Shown here: positions 8,671 to 17,065 of the stretch, one piece after another
Layout of the letters: each line of letters starts with the position of its first letter
Numbering within the stretch: position 1 is the first letter of the stretch
Source: Pseudomonas sp. MIACH
Lineage (GTDB): Bacteria > Pseudomonadota > Gammaproteobacteria > Pseudomonadales > Pseudomonadaceae
Assembly: GCF_001269925.1 (NCBI RefSeq)
Contig: NZ_LHVO01000032.1
Location: forward strand, 1 to 32,980
DNA length: 32,980 nt
Direction: 5' to 3'
Position numbers and translations under genes: made by a program
The notes under the pieces: model-generated
The model's database searches: none
Told to the model about the DNA's origin: nothing
What the model saw: only the letters and a program-made list of their open reading frames with translations

Positions 8671-9294
8671 ATGACTGACTACCGTGGATTAATCCTCGAC
8701 GACACCCGGGAAGGCGCCCCTGACCGCGCCATCTCGCAACTGGAAGCCAGCCTCGGCGCACGCCTGCCGGAGGATTACCGGCAGTTTCTCCAGACCTGCA
8801 ACGGCGCCACCGTGGATTACGACGTGCTGGCCACCATGAGCAATGGCGATGAAGAATTGCTGAGCTTTTTGTTGTATGGCCTGGACCCGGACGAAACGTA
8901 TGAGTCCAACCCCTATGAACTGGAGCAACTGCGCAAGCAACCGGGCTTCCCCGCCACAGGGTTGCTGCCGATCGGCCGCGATGGCGGCGCGAGTGTCTTG
9001 CTGCTCGACCTGCGCGAGGGTCGCCAGGACGTGGGCGCGATGGTAGCGGGATTACCCGCATGGACGGGGCGCCGCCAGCAAGGCGATGAATACGTCGTGT
9101 TGGCGGATTCGTTCAATGCCTACCTGGACTTACTGCACCTGTCGCAGGAACGGATCGTGGAACATATCAATCACTTCGTCATCAGCGCTGACACGATCGA
9201 GGCGACACTGGAGTGGCTGGATCAAGGCAGCCCGGGTTGGCGGGAGCGCTATAGGGAGATATGGAATGCAAGGGTTGTGGATAAGCCGATCTGA
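8671..9294 (+). CDS. SMI1/KNR4 (SUKH) family protein
   Basis: A 207-aa soluble acidic protein with the SUKH superfamily pattern: ISQLEASLGARLPEDYRQFL near residues 24-43 followed by NGATVDYDVL, a middle segment with GLLPIGRDGGASVLLLDLR, and a later block including YVVLADSFNAYLDLL. SUKH proteins often act as immunity proteins for polymorphic toxins, but many are solitary with unknown roles; no toxin gene is adjacent here. ATG at 8671 follows GAGG; the TTG at 8656 is less likely. It is divergent from the iron sigma factor gene. Its 3' end abuts the stump of an unrelated acetyltransferase gene, so the locus has been rearranged. Confidence 0.85.
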   Translation: MTDYRGLILDDTREGAPDRAISQLEASLGARLPEDYRQFLQTCNGATVDYDVLATMSNGDEELLSFLLYGLDPDETYESNPYELEQLRKQPGFPATGLLPIGRDGGASVLLLDLREGRQDVGAMVAGLPAWTGRRQQGDEYVVLADSFNAYLDLLHLSQERIVEHINHFVISADTIEATLEWLDQGSPGWRERYREIWNARVVDKPI

Positions 9295-9296
9295 AG

Positions 9297-9408
9297 GCTG
9301 GCGTACGGGGTCGAATCGCCCGACGCGCTCCAGACTTTCACGCATGGCTTCAATTCGAATGGCGACCAGATCCTCCAAGTCGCTGTGTTGAGTGGGAACC
9401 AGGACCAC
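9297..9408 (-). pseudogene. N-terminal stump of a GNAT acetyltransferase gene
   Basis: Read on the minus strand, this stretch encodes VLVPTQHSDLEDLVAI followed by RIEAMRESLERVGRFDPVR, which I recognise as the N-terminus of a GNAT N-acetyltransferase (typical continuation: ARERFL...). After that Arg the similarity stops abruptly, three bases from the stop codon of the convergent SUKH gene, and the frame continues only as antisense of that gene. No acetyl-CoA-binding segment remains, so it cannot be active. The likely original start was near the GTG at 9408 or a lost ATG upstream. Confidence 0.65.
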
Positions 9409-9480
9409 CGGGGAGTTTTGATTGAGGGTGACAGGCGGTGCTGAACCACCTGCACAGCTTCATTTTTACCCCACAGTAGG

Positions 9481-10203
9481 TCACGCCTGCGCGCTGAACC
9501 GCTGCACTCCACGCCGCTCATACATCGCCGCTTCCGTCGCTTGCGTCGCTTGCTCGCCTTTGTAATGCAGTTGTTGGATAAAAGTCCGGTCCTTGGCCCC
9601 CTTGATATCCGACGGGTCGTGATCCCTGAGTAGAGGCGCCAGATCAAGGGTCTTGGCGAAGTTTTCGTTAGTCAGGCTGTAAAACCCCAGGCCCGACCAG
9701 ACCGAATCGGCGTCCACCGTGTCGATGGCGGCGTTGCGGTAGGCAACGGCTGCGGTTTTCAGGCCAAGGGATTGATTGAGCAACTCCGTCAGCCGTTTGG
9801 TATCCGAGCTGCTGAGCTGGCCGGCCGAATCCAGCACTTTCAGGCGGCCATCGGCCTCGACGGTAAAGCCGTATTTTTTGCCGGCCAAGTCGGGAGCGGT
9901 GGCCGACAGCGCTGACTCGAATGCCTTGAAGGAGGCCTTCAGCGTATTGAACGCGCTGTTGGAAATTTCGACGAGTCGAGGGTGGTCTGGCGACTGGGTC
10001 CGACCGACCCAGACGTCGACCACCTCCAGCGGTTCCAACGTAGTGCTCGCTGATCCACTGGGATGGTAGACGGCCGCCGGAGCGGCGTTTGCCAACGCTT
10101 CTTTCGCGGCATCTGTCAGTGGCTGGGCCACGAGCTTCTGGTCGGAAGGTGTAAGGCTGGTGTTGGCCGGCGGGAGATAGGCAGCGCTGACTGAAAGAGC
10201 CAT
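9481..10203 (-). CDS. Hypothetical protein with conserved-looking core
   Basis: A 240-aa hydrophilic protein without signal peptide or membrane helices. The N-terminal ~70 residues are Ala/Ser/Pro-rich and look disordered; the core contains YGFTVEADGRLKVLDSAG followed by SSSDTKRLTELLNQS, a strand-turn-helix pattern I associate with several uncharacterised Pseudomonas proteins. No catalytic motif is evident. AAGGA lies eight bases before the ATG, which supports the start. It is apparently monocistronic. Function unknown; an effector or surface-associated role cannot be excluded but nothing shows it. Confidence 0.78.
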   Translation of the reverse strand: MALSVSAAYLPPANTSLTPSDQKLVAQPLTDAAKEALANAAPAAVYHPSGSASTTLEPLEVVDVWVGRTQSPDHPRLVEISNSAFNTLKASFKAFESALSATAPDLAGKKYGFTVEADGRLKVLDSAGQLSSSDTKRLTELLNQSLGLKTAAVAYRNAAIDTVDADSVWSGLGFYSLTNENFAKTLDLAPLLRDHDPSDIKGAKDRTFIQQLHYKGEQATQATEAAMYERRGVQRFSAQA

Positions 10204-10345
10204 TTTATCGATCCTTGATTGGCGGGTTCATGCAGGTTATCGACGGCAAAGGGCCGAGCTTTAAGCGGCCAACGTGCAGGATCGTACAAGCCAGGCGCTT
10301 CGTTGCCTCAGTAGTCTGGCCCTCTTACCTACCAGAGGATGGATC

Positions 10346-10714
10346 ATGGCTACGTCACAACCGGTAAACCTCGCGCAAAAGGCCTCGCTCATCAACGAGC
10401 AGTGGAGCCCCAGGGTCGTCGCCGAAATGAACGACTACCAGTTCAAGGTGGTGCGCATCGAAGGGGAGTTCATCTGGCACTCACACCCGGAAACCGACGA
10501 AGCATTCCTGGTGCTGGAAGGGACGCTGCGTATCGATCTGCCGAAAGGTCCGGTGTATGTGGCGGCGGGCGAGCTGTATGTGGTCCCGCGTGGCGTTGAA
10601 CATCGGACCGCCGCCGAGGGTGAGGCGAAGCTGATGATGATCGAACCTCGGGGCATCTTGAATACCGGCCATGAAGGCGGTGAACGTACGGCCACGAATG
10701 ATCTGTGGATCTGA
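10346..10714 (+). CDS. Single-domain cupin protein
   Basis: A 122-aa cytoplasmic beta-barrel protein of the cupin-2 type. Motif 1 is GEFIWHSHPETDEAFLVLEG (about residues 38-57) with the metal-ligand pattern HxH and a following Glu, and motif 2 is GELYVVPRGVEHRT (about 73-86) with the last His ligand; all ligands expected for a metal-binding cupin are present. Small cupins serve as dioxygenases, isomerases or sensors, so the reaction is undetermined. ATG at 10346 follows AGAGGA; the frame upstream to 10274 lacks a ribosome site. It is followed by a REPIN. Confidence 0.88.
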   Translation: MATSQPVNLAQKASLINEQWSPRVVAEMNDYQFKVVRIEGEFIWHSHPETDEAFLVLEGTLRIDLPKGPVYVAAGELYVVPRGVEHRTAAEGEAKLMMIEPRGILNTGHEGGERTATNDLWI

Positions 10715-10759
10715 AAAAGTGGCGCGGGTGAACACATAGCCTTACAGCGTGAAGCTCTT

Positions 10760-10867
10760 GTAGTGAGCGGGCTTGCCCTAATGCCAGTCAGTTAAAGAGG
10801 AACACCGTAACTGTTTGCCCGTTCCATCTCTTAACTGAGCGGCATTAGGGCTTGCCCCGCTCACCAC
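10760..10867 (+). repeat. REPIN: two inverted REP units
   Basis: Two roughly 40-base arms (10760-10799 and 10828-10867) are near-perfect reverse complements, containing TGAGCGGGCTTGCCC on the left and GGGCTTGCCCCGCTCA on the right, with a short centre that can itself pair through GGAAC and GTTCC. The whole can fold as one long hairpin and lies in the 270-base gap after the cupin gene, where it may also terminate or stabilise its transcript. Its core differs from the other two REP families in this window. Confidence 0.8.
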
Positions 10868-10984
10868 AGAGATCGGTGGCAGCCGTCAAAAGTGTGTAGA
10901 TACTCTCCGTCATTGAGTCGAGCCTTTAGCGGGTAATTTCTGGATAATGCCCAGCTCCCGCCCCCGATACGGACATCCCGCTCG

Positions 10985-12241
10985 ATGAAGTTGCCCACCG
11001 CCGCCCTCCTCCTCGCCTCTGCGCTGCTGCCTTCCATCGCCCACGCCGACGACGCCGCGCTGACCGATACGCTCAAGGCCTTCACCCGCTGCGACGCGAC
11101 GTTCTTCAGCCGCCTGAACAGCCATCGTGACGCCTGGCAGGCCTACGCGCCGCTCAAGCAGGACAAAGACTTCGCGTGGATCGCGGTGGTCAACCGTGCA
11201 GACCGCAAGGCCAACGCGGTGCCAATCAGCGCACCGCCCATCGCGGGTTTGAAGCTGTTGTCGTACGCGGATGAGGCCACGGACCTCGGCAACCTGGGGC
11301 TCTACTATTACTGGGGCTTTGTTGTGCAAGGCACTATCGACGAGGTTGCCCAACGTCTTGCTCCACTGCTGGACCAACCTGCCCGCCTGCAAAAAACCGA
11401 TGGTGCCTACATCCGCAGTGAACTCAAGGTCGACGACCGCTGGCAGGCCATCAAGCCACGGCCCGGCGTCGCGCCGGGCACCCGCGAAGTCGAGCGCGTG
11501 CTGCTGGTAGAGCCGGAGGGCAGCGACGGCACGCAATCGCGCGTCAGTTGTTCGTTGCAGGGCGGTGTCGATGCGGCGCTGCTGGCCTGGTTGCGTCCGG
11601 ACATCGCGCCGGTGGACTACCCGCGCACCGTCGTAGAGCCGAGCATCAACGACGTCGCCGTACCCGCCAGCGTGCTCCAGCGCCTCGACTCGGCCCTGCT
11701 GCAGCCGAAGTTCAAGACGTTGAGCTACACGTACCTGTCGAAAAAAAGCGATGGCAGCCCCGACACTCCCGTCTCAGTGACGTTCGCGGCGGCGGGCGGC
11801 TTGCTGAACAAGAACGAAATCTACAGCGACACCTTCCATGTCGAGCGCCTGGTGCAGGCGGACCTGATTCAACTGAAATCGAAGATGAATGGCGTGGGCG
11901 ACGGCCAGGTGCTGCTGACCCGCGAAGCCGAACTGAGTATTCCGAGCAGTTGGACGCCTGGCCAGACGCTGAGCGCCAACCTGCACATGGCGAACGTGCC
12001 CGGCAAACCGACCGATACCCCGCTCGAGACCTCTGTGAGCTGCAAGGTCGGCCAGCGCTTCCCGGCCCGACAGGTGTTTGCCTCGTTGACCGGCGACGCC
12101 ATCAAGCTTGAGTGCGAGCAAGACGACTACAAGACCTCGCGCGCGTTTATCGAAGACCTGGGCATTGCCCTGACGCTGGAGACGACGTCGAGCAAAATGC
12201 ACTCAACGTATCAATACACGGCGTTCGAGGTGGTGCGTTGA
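10985..12241 (+). CDS. Secreted hypothetical protein
   Basis: A 418-aa protein with a Sec signal peptide (MKLPTAALLLASALLPSIAHA, cleavage after residue 21) and no membrane anchor, so probably periplasmic. The mature protein has a mixed composition with a few Cys (RCDATFF, VSCSLQGG, VSCKVG, KLECEQ) and two broad halves; I recognise no domain. The ribosome site is weak, but the signal peptide beginning directly at the ATG supports this start. It stands 100 bases before the glutathione transferase gene in the same orientation and may share its transcript. Function unknown. Confidence 0.8.
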   Translation: MKLPTAALLLASALLPSIAHADDAALTDTLKAFTRCDATFFSRLNSHRDAWQAYAPLKQDKDFAWIAVVNRADRKANAVPISAPPIAGLKLLSYADEATDLGNLGLYYYWGFVVQGTIDEVAQRLAPLLDQPARLQKTDGAYIRSELKVDDRWQAIKPRPGVAPGTREVERVLLVEPEGSDGTQSRVSCSLQGGVDAALLAWLRPDIAPVDYPRTVVEPSINDVAVPASVLQRLDSALLQPKFKTLSYTYLSKKSDGSPDTPVSVTFAAAGGLLNKNEIYSDTFHVERLVQADLIQLKSKMNGVGDGQVLLTREAELSIPSSWTPGQTLSANLHMANVPGKPTDTPLETSVSCKVGQRFPARQVFASLTGDAIKLECEQDDYKTSRAFIEDLGIALTLETTSSKMHSTYQYTAFEVVR

Positions 12242-12340
12242 TCGAAGGGGCGTTTGCCAAGCAAACATCCCGCTGATTCAGGGCACTCTACGTTGTCGCA
12301 GCAGTCTGTTCCTACACACCCCATGCCACGCGGAGTTCCC

Positions 12341-12967
12341 ATGATCATTGTCCATCACCTCAACAACTCACGTTCGCAGCGCATTCTGTGGCTGCTGGAA
12401 GAGCTTGGCCTGCCGTACGAGATCAAGCGCTACCAGCGCGACCCGAAGACCAACCTCGCGCCGCCGGAGCTCAAGGCGATCAATGCGCTGGGCAAGTCCC
12501 CGGTGATCGAGGACGGCGCCAACGTGGTGATCGAATCCGGCGCCATCGTCGATTACCTGATCCGCCGCCATGGCGACGGTCGCCTGCAACCGGACCCGGC
12601 CACTGCCGCCTACGACCAGTATGTGCAATGGCTGCACTTCGCCGAAGGCTCGGCCATGCTGCCGTTGATGCTCAATCTCTATGTGGGGCGCCTGGGCGAT
12701 GCCGGTGCGCCGCTGCATCCGCGGATCGAATCGGAAGTCGCCAATTACCTCGGTTACCTCAACGAGGCGCTCGCACACACGCCGTATCTGCTGGGCGATG
12801 AATTGAGCGGCGCGGACATCCAGATGAGCTTTATCGGCGAAATCGCCAAGGCCCAGGGCAAGCTGCCGACGTACCCGCACCTGGCTGCGTGGGTGCAGCG
12901 TTTCCAGGCACGCCCGGCTTATCGCCAGGCGCTGGAACAGGGTGGGGAGTATGCGTTTGCCAAGTGA
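12341..12967 (+). CDS. Glutathione S-transferase family protein
   Basis: A 208-aa cytosolic glutathione transferase. The N-terminal thioredoxin-like domain (about 1-77) includes NNSRSQRILWLLEELGLPY, the conserved NALGKSPVIEDG cis-Pro loop and VVIESGAIVDYL, which supplies the Glu-Ser pair for the gamma-glutamyl group. The C-terminal helical domain (about 85-208) carries LLGDELSGADIQMSF, the usual N-capping Asp motif. Members conjugate glutathione to electrophiles or reduce disulfides; the substrate is not predictable. CGGAG precedes the ATG at 12341; the frame upstream to 12254 is not homologous. Confidence 0.93.
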   Translation: MIIVHHLNNSRSQRILWLLEELGLPYEIKRYQRDPKTNLAPPELKAINALGKSPVIEDGANVVIESGAIVDYLIRRHGDGRLQPDPATAAYDQYVQWLHFAEGSAMLPLMLNLYVGRLGDAGAPLHPRIESEVANYLGYLNEALAHTPYLLGDELSGADIQMSFIGEIAKAQGKLPTYPHLAAWVQRFQARPAYRQALEQGGEYAFAK

Positions 12968-13038
12968 GTCTTGCGGCGAACGCTTAAACCATCAAGCACC
13001 GGGCTGTTGTGGGGGAGATGGCAGCCTTGGGGGACAGC

Positions 13039-14781
13039 TTACCCATTCCCCATCATCTGCCACAGCGACGCCCCCACGCCGGTGATGCTCTCCCCGGCAA
13101 TCAAGCCCGCCGCAGCGGTAATCGCAAACCGCTCGGTAATGCTCGGCCAGCGGCAGCTCACCAGCCAGGTGAGCACCGCACCCAGCGCCATCATCAGCGA
13201 CACCGAAGCTGGCAGCACAAACGCCAACCCCAACGCGGCGGCACTGGGCAAGTAGCGGGCGCGATGGGCGGGCAACAGGTTGTCGAGCATCCCCAGCAAC
13301 ACCCCCGCCACACCGGCAATAGCAATTGCCCAGCGAATGCTCGCCGACAATGAATCCAGCCCATGGGTAAGGGTTTGCGCCACGGCTTTCCAGGTCGCGA
13401 CCGCCGGCGCCGGCCACTCTTCGGTGAGCAGCATCGATTGCGGATCAGGAATCAGCGCCAGGTACGCGAACACCCCGACGATGCTGCCAATGAAAATCCC
13501 CAGGATCTGCGCGATCACTTGCTTATGCGGCGTGGCGCCAATCGCCTTGCCGACCTTGAAGTCGTTCATCAAGTCGGTGCACTGCCCGGCCGAGCCGCCG
13601 GCGGTGTTGGCGCTCATCAGGTTGATCGGCACCTGCCCCGGCGCGACGATGCCGAAGCTCAGCTGGGACAACTGCCCGATGGCGCCAATCGGCGGAATAC
13701 CGGTGGCGCCCACCACGCGGGCGGCGACGGCCGCCAGGCAGATCGCCAAGGGAATGGTCAGCAACGCCATCCACAGGTTGATGCCGAACAAGAGCGCCTG
13801 CAGGCTCACCACCAATACGATCGACAGCACGAAACCGGCGGCCGGCCCGGGTTTGGGGACGCTCCAGGTCTGCCCGCCGGCGGACTTGGTCGAGGTGTAT
13901 AACGCCCACAGACGAATCGTCAGCGACGCCAAGGTTGAGCACACCATCAGGCTCACCCCCGGCCACAGCAACCATTCCACCAACGCCGCGAATTGCGGGC
14001 CGTTGCTGCCGGCCGGCAAGCTCACCAGGCCTTGCGCCAGCAGCCACGGGCCCAGACCACCCCAGGCAAGCGAGGCGCCCAGCAACAGGGTCAGGCCGAC
14101 ACGAATACCGATAATGCCGCCAAAGCCCAGCAGCAACAGCGAGGGGTCGGCAGTGAAGGTCAGACGCTCCAATTGGGCACTCGGCGACCAACGCGGGAAG
14201 GCCCACACAAAGGTGTCCACCCACTTCACCAGCCCGGACAGCAACGCCGCACTGAGCAGCACCTTCAAGCGTGTCGCGGCTTCGCGCCCATGGTTGTAGA
14301 TATGCAGCAGGGTTTCCAGGGTGGCCATGCCTTCGGGAAATTTCAGCGCCTTGTCATTGAGCAACGAAGGCCGCAGGTACCAGGCGATCCAGATGCCCAG
14401 GAAACTCACCGAAAACACCCAGGCGATCATCGGCCATGCGTCCAGCTGGTTGCCGGTCAGCAACGTATAGGCCGGAATCGGCGCCACCAGCCCACCGGAA
14501 ATAATCGAAGCGGCGGCCGAGGCGACGGTCTGGTTGATATTGCTCTCGTGCAGCGTCCACGGCAGTTGCTCGGACGACCGCCTCGCCAGGCCCTGCCAGA
14601 TCGCGTACCCCACCAGCAGGGCAATGATCGACATGTTGAACGACCAACCGATCTTCAACCCGGCGTACACATTCGAAGGGGTCAGCAGGATACCGAGCAC
14701 GGTGCCGGTGATGACCGCGCGCAGGCTCAGTTCGCGTTCGACGGGGGTGTGAAGGGGCACCGTTGATGAGGTGGCATGCAT
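13039..14781 (-). CDS. OPT family oligopeptide/metal-chelate transporter
   Basis: A 580-aa polytopic inner-membrane transporter of the OPT superfamily with roughly 14-16 hydrophobic helices. Recognisable segments are TPSNVYAGLKIGWSFNMS near residues 35-52, NINQTVASAAASIISGG (about 78-94), LKFPEGMATLETLL, IPPIGAIGQLSQLSFG, and LMSANTAGGSAGQCTDLMND, all characteristic of bacterial OPT proteins. The family takes up oligopeptides or metal-chelating peptides with protons; the cargo here is unknown. ATG at 14781 follows AAAGGAA; the frame upstream to 14922 overlaps the upstream gene and is not transporter-like. The membrane protein gene 101 bases upstream is in the same orientation. Confidence 0.93.
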   Translation of the reverse strand: MHATSSTVPLHTPVERELSLRAVITGTVLGILLTPSNVYAGLKIGWSFNMSIIALLVGYAIWQGLARRSSEQLPWTLHESNINQTVASAAASIISGGLVAPIPAYTLLTGNQLDAWPMIAWVFSVSFLGIWIAWYLRPSLLNDKALKFPEGMATLETLLHIYNHGREAATRLKVLLSAALLSGLVKWVDTFVWAFPRWSPSAQLERLTFTADPSLLLLGFGGIIGIRVGLTLLLGASLAWGGLGPWLLAQGLVSLPAGSNGPQFAALVEWLLWPGVSLMVCSTLASLTIRLWALYTSTKSAGGQTWSVPKPGPAAGFVLSIVLVVSLQALLFGINLWMALLTIPLAICLAAVAARVVGATGIPPIGAIGQLSQLSFGIVAPGQVPINLMSANTAGGSAGQCTDLMNDFKVGKAIGATPHKQVIAQILGIFIGSIVGVFAYLALIPDPQSMLLTEEWPAPAVATWKAVAQTLTHGLDSLSASIRWAIAIAGVAGVLLGMLDNLLPAHRARYLPSAAALGLAFVLPASVSLMMALGAVLTWLVSCRWPSITERFAITAAAGLIAGESITGVGASLWQMMGNG

Positions 14782-14882
14782 GCGGATTCCTTTCGGCAAG
14801 GGAACAGGGCGACCTAACAAGTGAGCCCTGTCGGGGCTGAAGGTTCCGGGTTTAATGCGCGCCACAGGTGCAGCGTTTTCCC

Positions 14883-15755
14883 TTAACCGGCTTGTGCCTT
14901 GTCCAGCAGCCGCTGCACCCACGGCGCATCCTCGGCATTGACCACGCCATAGCGGTCCGGGGCAAAAAACGTCCAGTGATGTGCAATCTCTTTCAGCCGT
15001 TTGAGCTCATCGGCCGCCAGCCAATACGCGGTGTGCACCAACGGCATCGGCTCGCCGTCGAAACGTCGGCCAAGCATCAGGTTGGTGCCGGGGGCGAAGG
15101 TGAAGGTCAGGTCCTGGCTGGGTTGCAGCTGTTTGTCCGGGGCCGGCATGCTCCCGACGCGGTTGTAGGTGAAGTCACCGGGGTATTCGTCCTTGAACAC
15201 CAGCCAGTGGCCGGCCGTGGTCTTGGCGACGATCCACTGCGACACGCCGCTGCTCTGGGTGCGTTCAAGCTGGCCGTTTTTCCATTGCATAAGGGCGTTG
15301 CAGTCGGGATCGTAGTCCGAGGCCCACAGGCTGGTGCCCGACACCAGCCTGTGGCGCTCCAGCTCGACCATGCACTGGTCCGGCATCGCCTGCCAGTAGC
15401 GCTTGATGGGGTCGCGGGTATCGCGCAGGTAGTTGCGCAGCGCCCAGGCCGTCACAAAGACCAGCGTCGCCAGCGCCTGCCAGCCAAACGTGTCGCCGAT
15501 GACACGGTCGACATCCAGCCTCGGCGTGGACACGGCCCCGTACAGCCACACGCCCAGCATAAACACCAGGCTTGGCAGGAACACACCCAAGCACAACGGC
15601 GGCAGCAGCACTTCGATCCAGTCGAAGCGATGCCCGGCCGCGTGCTCGCGCGCCCAGGCCTGCTCCTGGGCGAGCATCGGTGCCTGCTCACGCGAGCCGA
15701 TGCCGGGATCGGGGGCCTTGAAGCGCCAGTAAAGTGCCATGGGATCGTTATTCAT
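14883..15755 (-). CDS. Hypothetical membrane protein
   Basis: A 290-aa protein with two predicted transmembrane helices close together (about residues 48-74, including LCLGVFLPSLVFMLGVWLYG, and about 90-108, including ALATLVFVTAWAL), an N-terminal cytosolic segment, and a large C-terminal soluble part of about 180 residues rich in Trp and aromatic residues. No family recognised. The start is uncertain: ATG at 15755 is chosen, but ATGs at 15764 and 15767 also exist behind AAGGG. It lies upstream of the OPT transporter gene and could be cotranscribed, which would hint at a role related to that transporter; this is inference. Confidence 0.72.
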   Translation of the reverse strand: MNNDPMALYWRFKAPDPGIGSREQAPMLAQEQAWAREHAAGHRFDWIEVLLPPLCLGVFLPSLVFMLGVWLYGAVSTPRLDVDRVIGDTFGWQALATLVFVTAWALRNYLRDTRDPIKRYWQAMPDQCMVELERHRLVSGTSLWASDYDPDCNALMQWKNGQLERTQSSGVSQWIVAKTTAGHWLVFKDEYPGDFTYNRVGSMPAPDKQLQPSQDLTFTFAPGTNLMLGRRFDGEPMPLVHTAYWLAADELKRLKEIAHHWTFFAPDRYGVVNAEDAPWVQRLLDKAQAG

Positions 15756-15882
15756 GCAGCGCATCATGCCCTTGGCGCGTGCAGAGATACAGCGCCCGTC
15801 ACGCCGATAAAACAACCATTGCCGAGACCCCGCATACAGTCATACGATGACTGACCACGACCATAACAATAAAGGATCACCC

Positions 15883-17004
15883 GTGAATAAACCCCTTCTC
15901 CTGGCCGCCGCCGTTGTCTGCGGCCTCGGTGCACACGCCAACGCCGCCACCTTTGCGTATATCTCCAGCCCCGGTGACGGGCTGATTTCCCAGTACCGCC
16001 TCGACGAAAGCAACGGTGCGCTGAGCCTGATCGAGCAAGTGACGGCCGGCGACCAGGTTAACCCCATGGCCCTCAGCCCCGACGGCAAGACCTTGTTCGC
16101 GGCCTTGCGGGTCAAGCCATTTCAGGTCCAGGCATTCAGTATTGATCCAACCAGTGGGCATTTGACCCCGCAGTCCAAGGCGCCGCTGGCCGAAAGCATG
16201 GCGTACCTGGCCACCGACCGCGCCGGGCGCTACTTGCTCGCGGCGTCCTACGGTGCCGACACCCTCAGCGTGCAGCCCATCGACAAGCCCGAACCCATCC
16301 GCACCTACAAGACCGGCCTGCATGCCCACTCGCTGCGCACCGACCCCAGCAATCGCTTTGCCTACGCCGGCAACCTGGGCACGGACCATGTGCTGCAATA
16401 CCGCTTCGACGCCGCCACCGGCGCACTCACCCCGATCGGCAGCGGCTTCGTGAGCGTGCCGGCCAATACCGGGCCTCGGCACCTGGCGTTTTCGGCCAAC
16501 GGCAAGTACCTGTATGTGGTCGGTGAAATGAGCGGCACCGTCACCGCGTTTGCCATCGATGCCAGCACCGGGGCGCTGACCCAGATCGGCATGGCCAATG
16601 GCATTCCTGAGCGGTTGAAACTGGCCCACGGCGAAGTGCGTGACGCACGCAACAATGACCTCAAAGACGACCCGACGCCGCGCATCTGGGCAGCCGACCT
16701 ACGCCTGTCGCCGGACGGCAAGCTGCTGTTGATGAGCGAGCGCACCAGCAGTTCGGTGTCGGCGTTTGCGGTGGATACCGCCACCGGCGGCCTGCGCTTT
16801 GTCGACAACTACCCGGTCGAAGAGAAGCAGCCGCGCAATATCGCGTTCTCTCCCAACGGGCGTTGGCTGCTGGTGACCGGCGAGAAAAGCGACAAGGTCG
16901 GCACCTATGCGGTCAGTGCCACCGGTGCGTTGAAGCGTGTCGGGGAAGCGGCGTCGGGCAAGGGTGCGCTGTGGATCGAGGTGCTGCATACCTCGACCAA
17001 CTGA
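15883..17004 (+). CDS. Secreted lactonase-family beta-propeller (6-phosphogluconolactonase-like)
   Basis: A 373-aa seven-bladed beta-propeller of the lactonase family (PF10282 type). Repeated blade motifs are visible, such as NPMALSPDGKTLFAALR, GPRHLAFSANGKYLYVV and PRNIAFSPNGRWLLVTGE, each followed by an IDxxTGxL turn. Unlike cytosolic Pgl, it has a Sec signal peptide (about residues 1-21, ending ANA), so it is periplasmic and probably does not act on 6-phosphogluconolactone in the pentose pathway; another lactone or a binding role is possible. GTG at 15883 is chosen because AAAGGA lies seven bases upstream and the signal peptide begins there; an ATG at 15847 would bury it. It ends just before a hairpin repeat. 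Confidence 0.88.
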   Translation: MNKPLLLAAAVVCGLGAHANAATFAYISSPGDGLISQYRLDESNGALSLIEQVTAGDQVNPMALSPDGKTLFAALRVKPFQVQAFSIDPTSGHLTPQSKAPLAESMAYLATDRAGRYLLAASYGADTLSVQPIDKPEPIRTYKTGLHAHSLRTDPSNRFAYAGNLGTDHVLQYRFDAATGALTPIGSGFVSVPANTGPRHLAFSANGKYLYVVGEMSGTVTAFAIDASTGALTQIGMANGIPERLKLAHGEVRDARNNDLKDDPTPRIWAADLRLSPDGKLLLMSERTSSSVSAFAVDTATGGLRFVDNYPVEEKQPRNIAFSPNGRWLLVTGEKSDKVGTYAVSATGALKRVGEAASGKGALWIEVLHTSTN

Positions 17005-17012
17005 CCTGAACA

Positions 17013-17038
17013 TGTGGGAGGGGCTTGCGCCTCCCACA
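17013..17038 (+). repeat. REP-type hairpin, likely transcript end between convergent genes
   Basis: A nine-base perfect stem TGTGGGAGG / CCTCCCACA with an eight-base loop, nine bases after the lactonase stop and 27 bases before the convergent chemoreceptor stop. No T-run follows, so it is either a REP-derived bidirectional stabiliser or a weak terminator. The core is shared with the repeats at 24064-24152 and 24288-24318. Confidence 0.7.
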
Positions 17039-17065
17039 GGGTTGGATCTTCAGGATCTACAGACC

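Noticed and set aside
13280..14766. Long plus-strand frames opposite the OPT transporter gene
   Set aside because: Low-complexity, Arg/Gln/Pro-rich translations without ribosome sites; the minus-strand frame has clear transporter motifs.
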